From: Kitasatospora indigofera | GTDB lineage: Bacteria > Actinomycetota > Actinomycetes > Streptomycetales > Streptomycetaceae | Reading direction: 5' to 3' | Length of the DNA stretch: 64,000 bases | Assembly: GCF_014655955.1 (NCBI RefSeq) | Contig: NZ_BNBO01000036.1 | Span: 20,101-84,100 of the forward strand | Shown: in pieces, positions 54,826 to 63,888 of the stretch | Layout of the letters: each line of letters starts with the position of its first letter | How positions within the stretch are numbered: the first letter of the stretch is position 1 | The notes under the pieces: model-generated | Told to the model about the DNA's origin: nothing | Seen by the model: only the letters and a program-made list of their open reading frames with translations | Databases searched by the model: none | Position numbers and translations under genes: made by a program

Positions 54826-56343
54826 ATGGCCGCATCACAGAATCCACCGACGCGCCGGGAGCGCGCAGGCGAGCCGTCTCCGGCGGCCGCCGATGTCGTC
54901 GAGACCTCGGTGCCGGCGCGGCTCGACCGGTTGCCGTGGTCCCGCTGGCACTGGCGCATCGTGATCGGCCTGGGCACCGTCTGGATCCTGGACGGCCTTG
55001 AGGTCACGATCGTCGGCAACATCGCCGGCCGGCTCGCCGAGTCGGGCAGCGGGATCAGCATCTCCACCGCGCAGGTCACCACCGTGGCGGCCGCGATCTA
55101 CGTGGCAGGCGCCTGCAGCGGGGCCCTGTTCTTCGGCTGGCTCACCGACCGGCTGGGCCGCAAGAAGCTCTTCATGATCACGTTGGCGGTGTACCTGGCC
55201 GCGACCGCCCTGACCGCCTTCTCGTGGAGCGCCTGGTTCTTCTTCGTCTGCCGCTTCTTCACCGGGTTCGGCATCGGCGGCGAGTACGCGGCGATCAACT
55301 CGGCGATCGACGAGCTCATCCCCGCGCGGGTCCGCGGGCGGATCGACCTGATCATCAACGGGAGCTTCTGGATCGGCGCCGCGATCGGCGCGTTCGCCTC
55401 CATCGCCCTGCTGAACACCGCCCTGTTCGCCACCGACATCGGCTGGCGGCTCGCCTTCGGCATCGGGGTGGTGCTCGGGCTGGTGATCCTGCTGGTCCGC
55501 CGGCACGTCCCGGAGAGTCCCCGGTGGCTGATCACCAGCGGCCGGGCCGAGGAGGCGGAGCGGCTGGTCACGGACGTGGAGCGGACCATCGAACGGGAGA
55601 CCGGCGAGAGCCTCCCCGCGGTCACCGAGAAGCCCATCCGGATCCGGCCGCGGGGCCCGCTGGGATTCGTCACCATCGCCAGGACCGTCACCACCCGCTA
55701 CCCCCGGCGCACCGTGCTGGGGCTGGCGCTCTTCGTCGGCCAGGCGTTCCTCTACAACTCGGTCACCTTCGGCTACGCCGTCATCCTCACCACCTTCTTC
55801 GACGTGCCGGAGGGCGACACCGGCTACTACTTCGCGGTGATCGCGGTCGGCAACTTCTTCGGCCCCCTGCTGCTGGGCCACCTGTTCGACTCGGTGGGCC
55901 GCAAACCCATGATCGCCGGCTGCTACATCGGCTCGGGGGCCCTGCTGTTCGGCACGGCGTACCTCTTCGACCAGGGGTCGCTGAGCGCCGGCACGATGAC
56001 CGCCTGCTGGACGGCGGTCCTCTTCCTCGCCTCGGCCGGTGCGAGCGCCGCCTACCTGACGGTCAGCGAGATCTTCCCGCTGGAGACCAGGGCGCTGTGC
56101 ATCGCCTTCTTCTACGCGATCGGGACGGCGATCGGCGGCATCAGCGGGCCGTTGCTCTTCAACGGGCTGGTCAGCAGCGGAAAGCCGTCCGACACGACCC
56201 TCGCGTTCTGCATCGGGGCGGGGCTGATGGTGGCGGCCGGCCTGGTCGAGGCGGCGATCGGGGTGAAGGCGGAACGGCGGAGCCTGGAATCGCTGGCCTC
56301 GCCGCTCAGCGAGGTCAAGGAGCCCGCGCCGGCGGCGTCCTGA
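54826..56343 (+). CDS. MFS transporter (sugar porter/AAHS-like)
   Basis: A 505-residue major facilitator with 12 predicted helices and both GRK motifs (GWLTDRLGRKKLFM; LFDSVGRKPM) plus a central cytosolic loop of about 60 residues. ILDGLEVTIVGNIAG and the FFTGFGIGGEYAAINSAIDEL stretch resemble proton-linked metabolite importers (aromatic acid or sugar type). ATG at 54826 follows GGAGGT. The preceding 54549-54825 gap has no gene. The substrate is unknown. Confidence 0.9.
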   Translation: MAASQNPPTRRERAGEPSPAAADVVETSVPARLDRLPWSRWHWRIVIGLGTVWILDGLEVTIVGNIAGRLAESGSGISISTAQVTTVAAAIYVAGACSGALFFGWLTDRLGRKKLFMITLAVYLAATALTAFSWSAWFFFVCRFFTGFGIGGEYAAINSAIDELIPARVRGRIDLIINGSFWIGAAIGAFASIALLNTALFATDIGWRLAFGIGVVLGLVILLVRRHVPESPRWLITSGRAEEAERLVTDVERTIERETGESLPAVTEKPIRIRPRGPLGFVTIARTVTTRYPRRTVLGLALFVGQAFLYNSVTFGYAVILTTFFDVPEGDTGYYFAVIAVGNFFGPLLLGHLFDSVGRKPMIAGCYIGSGALLFGTAYLFDQGSLSAGTMTACWTAVLFLASAGASAAYLTVSEIFPLETRALCIAFFYAIGTAIGGISGPLLFNGLVSSGKPSDTTLAFCIGAGLMVAAGLVEAAIGVKAERRSLESLASPLSEVKEPAPAAS

Positions 56344-56376
56344 CCGCCCCGCGGCGCCCGCCGGGTACCCGCGGCC

Positions 56377-56418
56377 GGGTCCTCGGCGGGTGGCCGTCGG
56401 GTCCTCGGCGGGTGGCCG
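56377..56418. repeat. 20-bp direct repeat
   Basis: GGGTCCTCGGCGGGTGG plus CCG occurs at 56377-56396 and 56399-56418 (22-bp period), downstream of the MFS gene. Confidence 0.8.
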
Positions 56419-56576
56419 GCGGATCCGCCGCTGCCCCATCGGGCAGGGCCGGACTGCCCGAACGGGCACCCGGAGCCGGCGCCTGCAACCGACTGCCGGT
56501 GATCACGTGTCCTCCGCACCGACATCGTCGTTCGGGGCGCACCGAAGCCCTGCACTCTTCTCCGGGAGGAGAACCC

Positions 56577-57269
56577 ATGCACGTCCGCCGGGTTCCGTTC
56601 ACCGTCGCCGCCGTACTCGCCGCCGGACTCGCCCTGACCGCCTGCGACAGCGGGGAGAAGGGCCCGGCCGCGGCGCCCGCCGCCGGTGCGCCGGTGGCGA
56701 CGTCCGGCGGTGCGGCGGCCCCCTCGGCGCCGGCCGGGAGCGCGGCGGGCAAGCCGGCGGGTGACGCGTCGGCGGCCCCCAAGGCGTCCGGCCCGGCGGC
56801 CCCGGCCGGTACCCGGTGCACCGCCGCCGACCTGGAGCTGAGCGTGCTCGGCCCGGACCTGGTCGCGGACGGGAAGCAGCCCGCCTACGCGTCGCTGCAC
56901 GTGGTCAACGTCTCGGCCCGCACCTGCACGCTGACCGGCTTCCCCGGGATCCAGGTCACCGACGACGCCGGGCGCGGCGCCGCGCCGCTGACCGCCGAAC
57001 GCAACACCGGGTTCCCGGTGACCGCGGTGACGCTCAAGCCGAAGCAGCTCGCCAACGCCAACCTGCAGTACAGCAACGTCAACCCCGAGGGCTCGCCGTC
57101 CGGGCGCCGGGTCTGCGCGGTGACCGCCGGCAAGGTCCAGGTGATCCTGCCGGACGAGACCCAGGCCAGGACGGTCAAGGTGACCGGCGGCGTCGACAAC
57201 AACACCCTCAACATCTGCGGGAAGCTCTCGGTGCAGCCGTTCCAGGGCGTGCCCGGCACCAACGGCTGA
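56577..57269 (+). CDS. DUF4232 lipoprotein
   Basis: A 230-residue surface lipoprotein. The signal MHVRRVPFTVAAVLAAGLALTAC ends in lipobox LTAC, and an Ala/Pro/Gly linker follows. The DUF4232 domain has cysteines in TRCTAADLEL, RTCTLTGFPGI, RRVCAV and NICGKL. A ribosome site, GGAGGA, precedes the ATG. It is a paralogue of the 30790 protein, though the domain sequences differ clearly. Confidence 0.9.
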   Translation: MHVRRVPFTVAAVLAAGLALTACDSGEKGPAAAPAAGAPVATSGGAAAPSAPAGSAAGKPAGDASAAPKASGPAAPAGTRCTAADLELSVLGPDLVADGKQPAYASLHVVNVSARTCTLTGFPGIQVTDDAGRGAAPLTAERNTGFPVTAVTLKPKQLANANLQYSNVNPEGSPSGRRVCAVTAGKVQVILPDETQARTVKVTGGVDNNTLNICGKLSVQPFQGVPGTNG

Positions 57270-57546
57270 GCCGGTTGCCGGGCCCGGGCCGTCCACCGGG
57301 CCGTCCACCGGGCCGGGCCGGCCGTCGGGCCCCGCAGCGACGCGCCGAGGCGGGGCCGTTCCGGTGGTTGCCGGCCGCGGGCGGCATGTCCGCAGCCACC
57401 CGGTGCCGGCCCCGTGGTGCGCTGGTGGCGTTCACCGCCCCACCGACGTCCCCTTCGACGCCCCGGCGGCGTCCCCGCAGCGCCGCACGCAGCGGCGGGG
57501 GCCGGCGGGTGACGGGGCGGGCCCGCGAAGAGATGAGGAGAGCCCG

Positions 57547-57846
57547 ATGAGTGAGGTCGCCCTGCTCGCCAGGATCGAAGCCCGGCCCGAGTACGCCGAC
57601 GCGGTGGCGGCGATGCTGCGGGACGCCGTGGAGCTGGCCCGGCAGGAGACCGGGACGGTCACCTGGTTCGCGTTCCGTGAGAGCGACACCACGTTCGGGG
57701 TCTTCGACACCTTCGCCGACGACCGGGGCCGTGACGCCCACCTGCGGGGCCGGATCGCCGAGGCGCTGATGTCCGTCGCGGCCACCCACCTCGCCTCGCC
57801 CCCGGACATCCGCAAGGTCGCCGTGCTGGCGAGCAAGCTCCCCTGA
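57547..57846 (+). CDS. ABM-type monooxygenase-fold protein
   Basis: A 99-residue dimeric ferredoxin-like protein of the antibiotic biosynthesis monooxygenase superfamily. The start LLARIEARPEYADAVAAML and TVTWFAFRESDTTFGVFDTFAD are typical. Family members act as quinone-forming oxygenases, heme-degrading enzymes or have no known activity. The ATG follows AAGAGATGAGGAGAG. Confidence 0.88.
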   Translation: MSEVALLARIEARPEYADAVAAMLRDAVELARQETGTVTWFAFRESDTTFGVFDTFADDRGRDAHLRGRIAEALMSVAATHLASPPDIRKVAVLASKLP

Positions 57847-57883
57847 CACGGCGCCGAGGCGCCGGCGGCACCCCTGCCGCACC

Positions 57884-57920
57884 GACGGGCCCGGCGGGCG
57901 CGACCGCCGCCGGGCCCGTC
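57884..57920 (+). terminator. terminator of the ABM gene
   Basis: A perfect 14-bp stem, GACGGGCCCGGCGG (57884-57897) with 57907-57920, has a 9-nt loop and lies 38 nt after the stop. Confidence 0.8.
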
Positions 57921-58101
57921 CGCGTACCCCCGCCCGGACCGGCCGGTGCCGGCCGCGCGGGCCCCGGCGCGACCGCTCCCCGGGCCGCTGCCGACCGCCG
58001 CTTGGGTGATCCACCCGTCCACGTTCTATTGTTGCCGCGCGGTCGCACCGCGGCCGGGCGGCCGGACGCGGGGCGGGCGGCCGTGGACCGAAGGGGTGGA
58101 C

Positions 58102-60282
58102 GTGGCGGGGCGGCGGAACAACGGAGTGCTGGCGGTCTGGGCGGAGGCGCAGCGGCAGCAGCAGCGCCGCGAGGAGGCCCAGTGGCGGGCGCAGGCCGCC
58201 GAACAGCGCCGGCAGGAACGGGAGTCGCGGGAGTCGCAGCGCTCCGCGGCGCGCGGGGAGCGGGAGGCGCTGCGGGCGTACCAGCAGTCCCGGGAGGCCG
58301 AGGCGGCCCGGCGGACGGCCGAACTGGACTCCCGGGTGACGGAGTTGCGCGAGGTGCTGCGGACGGGGCTGGCGCAGCCGGCGTTCCGTCCGGCGGCACT
58401 GCTGACGCCGGGCCAGGTGCCACCGTTCGAGCCGGGCCGACTGGGGGTGCCGGTGCCGATGCCCGACCAGGCGCAGTACCACGTGCAGCCGCCGGACGCC
58501 GTGCAGTCCCGGAACCCGGCGATCCGCCGGCAGTACGAGGAGTACCTCGCCCAGGCCCGTGCCCGCTTCGAGCAGGACTGGTACCGGGCCCAGGCGGCCG
58601 AGGCCGACCGGCAGCGCCGGCTCGGCGAGTACCACCAGCAGTACCTGGCGTGGGTCGCCGACCACCGCCGCCAGGACGAGGAACGCGGCTCCCGTACCCG
58701 CGAGTTGCTGGAGCGGCTGCGCGGCGGGGAGGCCGAGGCCGTGCAGGAGTACTTCACGGCGGTGCTGTACGCCTCGGCGCGCTGGCCGGAGGGGTTCCCG
58801 CACAACCTGGTGGCGGCCTGGGAGGCCTCCAGCCGCGAGCTGGTGGTGAACTGGGAGCTGCCGGGCGCCGAGGTGGTGCCGGGCGCCGCCCGGGTGCGGT
58901 ACGTGAAGTCGGACGACCGGGAGGCCGAGGTGGCCCGGCCGGCCACCGAACGCAAGGCGCTGTACCGGGAGGTGCTGGCGCAGAGCGGGCTGCGGGTGGT
59001 CACCGAGCTGTTCCGGGCCGACGCCGACGGGCTGCTCGGCTCGGTGGTGCTGAACGGGTTCGTCCGCGGCATCGACCCGGCGACCGGGCGGGAGGCGGAG
59101 CGGTTCCTGCTGACGGCGACGGTGTCGCGGGCGGAGTTCTCGGCGCTCTCGCTGGACCGGGTCGCGGCCGTCGAATGCCTGCTCGGCCTCGGCGGCAAGC
59201 TCTCGGCCCGGCCGGAACGGCTGGACGAGGTGAAGCCGGACCGGCTGCCGCAGACCGTCGGCGGCAGCCTCGCCGGGCAGGGCGGCGAGGACGAGCCGGA
59301 CCTCTTCGAGATGGATCCGATCGAGTTCGAGGAACTGATCGCCGAGCTGTTCCGGGCCCGCGGGTACCGGGTGATGACCACCGCCCGCAGCGGTGACGCC
59401 GGGGTCGACGTGGTGGCCGAGGACCTCGACCCGGTGACCGGCGGCCGGATCGTCATCCAGGCCAAGCGCTACCGTTCGACGGTCTCGCCCACCGCCGTCC
59501 GGGACCTGGACAGCACCGTCCGCCACCACGGCGCGATCAAGGGCATCCTGGTCACCACGGCGGGCTTCGGGCCCGGCTCGTACGACTACATCCGGAACAA
59601 GCCGCTCAGCCTGGTCACCGGCCCCGAGCTGGTCGAGCTGCTGGCCGAGCAGGGGCTGCGCGGGCGGCTCGGCCCGGCGCCGCAGGGCCGGCCGGGCAGC
59701 GGTCCGGCGGCCGGCGCAGCAGCGGCGGCGGGATCCGGCGGCGCCACGGCGGAGGAGCCGGGCGGCGCCGTCCGGCTGGAGATCAGCTGGCAGAGCCGGA
59801 CGGTCGGCGGGGACCCGGTCGAGCTGGACGTGTCGGCCTTCCTCTGCGCCTCCGGCCGGGTGCTCAGCGACGAGCACTTCGTCTTCTTCAACAACCCGCA
59901 GGACCCGGACGGCGCGGTGTCCCTGCACCCCACGCACTCGGTGGCGGGCCAGCCGGCCCGGGGCGCGGCGCTCAGCATCGACCTGGCCCGGCTCGCGCCC
60001 GGCGTGGAGGAGGTGGTGATCGCCGTCTCGACCGAGGAGGAGACGCCGCCCGCGCTCCCGCTCGGCTACGTCCACGGGCTGGCGGTGCAGGCCGCCCTGG
60101 GGTCGGCGGCCGACGGCCCCGAGCGCTGGGCGGGCGGTACGGCGGGGATCGCCGACACCGCGATGACGGTGGGTTCGATCCGCCGCACCGGCGCCGGCGG
60201 CTGGCGCTTCGAGGCCGGGCCGGACCCGGTGCCCGGCGGGCTCGCGGGCCTGGCGGCCCGCTGGGGCGTGTCCGTGGAGTGA
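58102..60282 (+). CDS. coiled coil-Mrr-like nuclease-TerD fusion protein
   Basis: A 726-residue cytosolic protein. Residues 1-100 are a Gln/Arg/Glu-rich coiled coil; another helical coil covers about 140-215 and is followed by an uncharacterised alpha/beta part up to 390. An Mrr-type PD-(D/E)xK nuclease begins near Asp405 (DPIEFEELIAELFRARGY); the metal residues are Asp436 in GDAGVDVV and Gln453-Ala-Lys455 in QAKRY. After a Gly/Ala linker, residues 556-715 form a TerD domain (VELDVSAFLC, SDEHFVFFNN, IDLARLAPGVEEVVIAVS). GTG 58102 is the likely start (AAGGGG upstream). The architecture suggests DNA cleavage under control of a Ca-binding Ter-type sensor, a stress or defence protein. Confidence 0.85.
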   Translation: MAGRRNNGVLAVWAEAQRQQQRREEAQWRAQAAEQRRQERESRESQRSAARGEREALRAYQQSREAEAARRTAELDSRVTELREVLRTGLAQPAFRPAALLTPGQVPPFEPGRLGVPVPMPDQAQYHVQPPDAVQSRNPAIRRQYEEYLAQARARFEQDWYRAQAAEADRQRRLGEYHQQYLAWVADHRRQDEERGSRTRELLERLRGGEAEAVQEYFTAVLYASARWPEGFPHNLVAAWEASSRELVVNWELPGAEVVPGAARVRYVKSDDREAEVARPATERKALYREVLAQSGLRVVTELFRADADGLLGSVVLNGFVRGIDPATGREAERFLLTATVSRAEFSALSLDRVAAVECLLGLGGKLSARPERLDEVKPDRLPQTVGGSLAGQGGEDEPDLFEMDPIEFEELIAELFRARGYRVMTTARSGDAGVDVVAEDLDPVTGGRIVIQAKRYRSTVSPTAVRDLDSTVRHHGAIKGILVTTAGFGPGSYDYIRNKPLSLVTGPELVELLAEQGLRGRLGPAPQGRPGSGPAAGAAAAAGSGGATAEEPGGAVRLEISWQSRTVGGDPVELDVSAFLCASGRVLSDEHFVFFNNPQDPDGAVSLHPTHSVAGQPARGAALSIDLARLAPGVEEVVIAVSTEEETPPALPLGYVHGLAVQAALGSAADGPERWAGGTAGIADTAMTVGSIRRTGAGGWRFEAGPDPVPGGLAGLAARWGVSVE

Positions 60283-60284
60283 CC

Positions 60285-60331
60285 CCGGTGGGCCCGGCTC
60301 CCCGCCGCAGGCGGCGAGGCGGGCCCACCGG
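60285..60331. terminator. bidirectional terminator
   Basis: CCGGTGGGCCCG (60285-60296) pairs perfectly with 60320-60331, and the inner CCGCCG/CGGCGG can pair too. It separates the convergent nuclease-TerD and kinase genes and starts 3 nt after the former's stop. Confidence 0.8.
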
Positions 60332-60363
60332 CCGTGGCCGGCCCGCGCGCGGGGCGCCGGGCC

Positions 60364-62301
60364 CTACGGGATCCGCCACTCCTGCGCCTTGTTGCCGGGG
60401 GTGCAGGCGGCCATCGTCAGCTGGTTCCCCGCGCCGTTGTCGGTCAGGCACTTGGAGCCCATGTAGTCCTTCAGCAGCACGGCGCCGCTCGTGGTGGCCG
60501 GGTCCACCTTCCAGTTCGCCAGGAAGCTGAACCCGTCGGAGAGCGCCGCCTTCCCGTCCGTGGTCTGGACGAACTCCGGGGCGTTCATGTTGCACGGGTT
60601 GAAGTGGTGCCAGCTGCTCGGCACGGAGTGCACCCAGCCGTAGGCGGTGTAGCCGCCCATGACCGCGGCGGTGCCGGCGGCCGGTCCGTCCTTGGCCAGG
60701 CCGATCTTGAGGTTGTCGCCCACGTTGACGATGGCGCCCCAGTCGGTGCCGCCGCAGCCCTGCGGCACCGCGGGCGCCGGCGCCGCGGTGGTGGGGGCCG
60801 GTGCAGGCTGGCCTGCGGGGGCCGGCGGCGCAGGCGCACCGGCCGCCGGCGTGGACGCCCCGCCGCGCGGGGTGGTGCCCTGCCCGCCCGTACCACCGGC
60901 CGCCGCAGCGCCGCCGGCCGTGCCCCCGCCCCCGGCCGCGTTCGGCTGCGGACTCCCCGGGGCGCCCGGGCCCGTGGCCGGCCCGGGCGTGCCGGGCACG
61001 GCGGCGGACGGGACGGCGGTGGCCTGCGCCGCGGGGTCCGTGGGCGTGGGTGCGGGTGCCCCCGCGGAGGCGGTGCCGGTACCGGCGGGCCCGGCCGGGG
61101 CGCCGGACGCCGGGGCGGACTGCTGCGGGCCCGGCGCGTTCGCGTCGGCCCGGTAGGAGGGCCGGTCGATCAGCAGGACGGTCCCCGTGCCGGCCGTGAT
61201 GATCACCGGGACGACGAAGGGCACCAGCAGCCGGCGCCGCGACCGGCGTCCGGACCGCTCGGTGACGGCGCCCGGCCCGTCCGCGCCCGGAGCGTCCTTC
61301 GGTGTCCCGGGAGCGGGCGTGGCCCTGCCCGGAGCGACCTCGTCCCTCGCCCCGGCCGCGGGCGCGTCCTTCGCCGCCGGTACCTCGTCCGCCACCGGCC
61401 CGTCCCCGGCCACCGGGAGCGCGGGCACCGGTGCGGGCGGCACCCGGACCGTCGGCGCGGAGGCCGCCGCCCCGTCGGCGAGCGCGGCGCGGGCCGCGGC
61501 CGCCATCGCCGCGGCGTCCGCGAAACGGTCCTCCGGGCGCTTGGCCAGGGCCTTGGCGACCAGCTCCCGCACCGCCGGCGGGACGCCGGACGGCAGCTCG
61601 GGCGCCGGGTCCCTGATGTGCTTCAGCGCCACCTCCAGCACGCTCTCGCCCAGGAACGGCGGTTCGCCGGTGAGCAGTTCGTAGCAGACCACACCGATCG
61701 AGTACAGGTCCGAGGCCGGCGTCGTCGCCGCTCCCTCCGCCTGTTCCGGCGCCATGTACAACGCCGTCCCCAGCACCGTGTGCGAGGCGGTGATCCGGCT
61801 GCTCGCCAAGGCCCGCGCGATGCCGAAGTCCGTCACCGTCAGCCGGTCGTCGCCCCGCAGCATCAGGTTCGACGGCTTGAGGTCGCGGTGCACGATGCCC
61901 CGCCGGTGCGCGGCCTCCAAGGCGTCCAGTGCGGAGGCGAGGAGCCCCAGGGCCCGCTCCGCCCCCATCGGCCCGCCGTCGGCGAGCACCTCGTTCAACG
62001 GCCGCCCCTCGACCAACTCCATCACGATGAAGGCCGCGCGCTCGCCCGACTCCTCCTCGCCCTCGCCGTAGTCGTGGACGTCCACGATCCCCGGGTGCCG
62101 CAGCGCCGCGAGCAGCTGCGCCTCGCGCTTGAAGCGGGCCGCGAACGTGCCCTCCTCGAACAGCGCCCGGTGCAGCACCTTCACCGCGACCTGACGCCCG
62201 AGCACCTCGTCCTCGGCCCGCCAGACCGAGCCCATGCCCCCGCCGCCGATCCGCTCGACCAGCCGGTAGCGCCCCCCGAGCACGGTCCCCCCACCGCTCA
62301 T
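60364..62301 (-). CDS. membrane Ser/Thr protein kinase with ricin-like outer domain
   Basis: A 645-residue receptor kinase. The kinase domain spans about residues 12-275: Gly loop IGGGGMGSVW at 18-27, Lys41, HRDLKPSN, DFGIA. A cytosolic Ala/Pro linker ends in RRSRRR before the membrane helix LLVPFVVPVIITAGTGTVLLI. The outside has about 130 residues of Gly/Ala/Pro/Thr and a C-terminal domain with cysteines (QGCGGTDWG, NPCNMN, KCLTDN, AACTPG) ending QEWRIP, which recalls ricin-type lectin repeats. It may sense a cell-wall or sugar ligand. The ATG is at 62299-62301. Confidence 0.9.
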   Translation of the reverse strand: MSGGGTVLGGRYRLVERIGGGGMGSVWRAEDEVLGRQVAVKVLHRALFEEGTFAARFKREAQLLAALRHPGIVDVHDYGEGEEESGERAAFIVMELVEGRPLNEVLADGGPMGAERALGLLASALDALEAAHRRGIVHRDLKPSNLMLRGDDRLTVTDFGIARALASSRITASHTVLGTALYMAPEQAEGAATTPASDLYSIGVVCYELLTGEPPFLGESVLEVALKHIRDPAPELPSGVPPAVRELVAKALAKRPEDRFADAAAMAAAARAALADGAAASAPTVRVPPAPVPALPVAGDGPVADEVPAAKDAPAAGARDEVAPGRATPAPGTPKDAPGADGPGAVTERSGRRSRRRLLVPFVVPVIITAGTGTVLLIDRPSYRADANAPGPQQSAPASGAPAGPAGTGTASAGAPAPTPTDPAAQATAVPSAAVPGTPGPATGPGAPGSPQPNAAGGGGTAGGAAAAGGTGGQGTTPRGGASTPAAGAPAPPAPAGQPAPAPTTAAPAPAVPQGCGGTDWGAIVNVGDNLKIGLAKDGPAAGTAAVMGGYTAYGWVHSVPSSWHHFNPCNMNAPEFVQTTDGKAALSDGFSFLANWKVDPATTSGAVLLKDYMGSKCLTDNGAGNQLTMAACTPGNKAQEWRIP

Positions 62302-62534
62302 GCCGTTCTCTCCCTCTCGTCCCCGGCGCGTCCCGGGCCTCCCCGGCCCGCGCCGGGCCCGCCGCCAGGAACCTCCTGGGGCCCCACCGCTCCCGCGCGG
62401 TGATCCGCACGCACGGGGACACGGTATCCGGCACCGGCTGACCGTGGTCCGGCAAGGTGTCAGTTGCCCGGCTTCGCTGACCACTTGGCGCACCGGAGGC
62501 AGCGGGGCCCGGCCGGGGCGCCAGGCACGCGAGA

Positions 62535-62589
62535 GGCCCCGGGGTGCGGCCGCCCGTCACGAGGACGGGCGGCCACGCACCCCGGGGCC
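62535..62589 (-). terminator. long bulged terminator of the HNH nuclease gene
   Basis: The arms 62535-62558 and 62564-62589 pair over 24 bp (11 + 13 with a 2-nt bulge) around a 5-nt loop. It lies 92 nt downstream of the nuclease stop; the remainder of 62302-62680 shows only repeats of a GGCTCAGCCG-type string. Confidence 0.8.
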
Positions 62590-62680
62590 CATGGCCCGAA
62601 CGGCGAACGGGGGACCCGGGACCAACGGCGGCCCCGGCTCAGCCGTGCGGGCTCAGATGTCCCGGCTCAGCCGTCCGGGC

Positions 62681-63331
62681 TCAGGCGCAGCCGCTCAGCA
62701 GCGAGGTGAGGGCGGTCTTCTCGGCGCTGTCGATCGTCAGGCCGTAGTAGTACTTCACCTGGACCCAGGCGCGGGAGTAGACGCAGCGGTAGGAGGTCTG
62801 CGGCAGCCAGTGCGCCGGGTCCTGGTCGCCCTTGCTGCGGTTGGAGGAGGCGGAGACGGCGATCAGCTGGGGGCGGGTCAGGTCGTTGGCGAGGGCCTGG
62901 CGCTGGGCGGTGCTCCAGGCCCAGGCGCCCGAGCGCCAGGCCTCGGCCAGCGGCACCAGGTGGTCGATGTCGAAGCTGGACGCGCTGGTGGTGGTCACGT
63001 TGTCGTAGGCGGAGGTCCAGTTGCCGCTGACGGAGGCACAGGCGGAGTCGGTGACCACGTTGCTGCCGTCCCGCTTCAGGACTGTCTCGCGGGTGTTGCA
63101 GGTGCCGGAGATGGTGATCCAGTGCGGGAACAGCGCCCGGTCGTAGGTGTCGGCGTGGGCCTCGGCGGCGACCGTGAGCGAGGCCAGGTAGCTGCGGGCG
63201 GTGGCGCCGGAGACCGGGGTGGGGAGGGCGGCCTGGGCGCTGCCGGCGCCGGCCAGCAGGGTGGTGACGGCAAGCAGCAGGGCGCCGGCGAGGGCGGTGA
63301 GGGCACGGCGGAACGAGCGTATCTCGGGCAT
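62681..63331 (-). CDS. secreted HNH-family nuclease
   Basis: A 216-residue exported protein. The signal peptide ends AGSAQA. The DUF1524/HNH-type active site reads SFDIDHLVPLAEAW with the following NRSKGDQDPAHWLPQ, which has the metal-binding His/Asn pattern. Four cysteines (TCNTRE, SACAS, YRCVYS, SGCA) could form two disulfides. It probably degrades nucleic acid outside the cell. ATG at 63329-63331. Confidence 0.9.
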   Translation of the reverse strand: MPEIRSFRRALTALAGALLLAVTTLLAGAGSAQAALPTPVSGATARSYLASLTVAAEAHADTYDRALFPHWITISGTCNTRETVLKRDGSNVVTDSACASVSGNWTSAYDNVTTTSASSFDIDHLVPLAEAWRSGAWAWSTAQRQALANDLTRPQLIAVSASSNRSKGDQDPAHWLPQTSYRCVYSRAWVQVKYYYGLTIDSAEKTALTSLLSGCA

Positions 63332-63542
63332 GCTGGTCTCCCAGGGTGAGGGCAGGCGGAGGCGCCCGGGGCGGAGTCCGCCCGGGTGGACAACCAGCTT
63401 GGCGCCCAGGGGGTTTACGCGGGTAGACCTTGGAGGTTAATTTTTGACCGCTGGTCAACAAAGTGCCTCCGCCGGGCCCGCCCGGACCGGTCCGGGGCGC
63501 CTGCGGCCGACCCGTGCGAGGATGCCGGCACGGGGAAGGGCG

Positions 63543-63824
63543 GTGTGGTCCGTGGAGACCAGCAGGGTGGGCGGCGAGGACGAGGACGGCCACCGGCACG
63601 TGATGCGGGTGAGGACCGGGCCGGGACAGGTGCGCCATGTGGTGTGCGACACCTGCGGCCACCGGCGCCGGGTGCGGGCCTTCGCGCACGACCGGGCCCG
63701 GGAGCACCTGACGACGGAGCACGGCGCGGGCGGCTTCCGCAAGGAGTACAGCGGGCTGCCGTGGCTGCTGGGCCTGGCGGCCCTCGTGGTGTTCCTGGTC
63801 CTGATGGCGGGCTACCGGCGGTGA
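63543..63824 (+). CDS. small zinc-ribbon-like membrane protein
   Basis: A protein of about 93 residues. The N-terminal cytosolic part has VVCDTCGHRRRVRAFAHDRAREHLTTEH, a Cys/Cys...His/His pattern that could bind zinc, and one C-terminal membrane helix (LPWLLGLAALVVFLVLMAGY). The start is uncertain: GTG 63543 has GGGGAAGGG close upstream; GTG 63552 and an ATG at 63522 are alternatives. No family is recognised. Confidence 0.6.
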   Translation: MWSVETSRVGGEDEDGHRHVMRVRTGPGQVRHVVCDTCGHRRRVRAFAHDRAREHLTTEHGAGGFRKEYSGLPWLLGLAALVVFLVLMAGYRR

Positions 63825-63830
63825 ACGCAC

Positions 63831-63864
63831 CGCGCCCCGCCGGGCGTTGGCCGGGCGGGGCGCG
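63831..63864. terminator. bidirectional hairpin
   Basis: CGCGCCCCGC (63831-63840) pairs with 63855-63864 over 10 bp, 6 nt after the small membrane protein stop and 24 nt from the stop of the next, minus-strand gene. Confidence 0.7.
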
Positions 63865-63888
63865 AGAGGGGTACGGGCGGGAGCCGGG

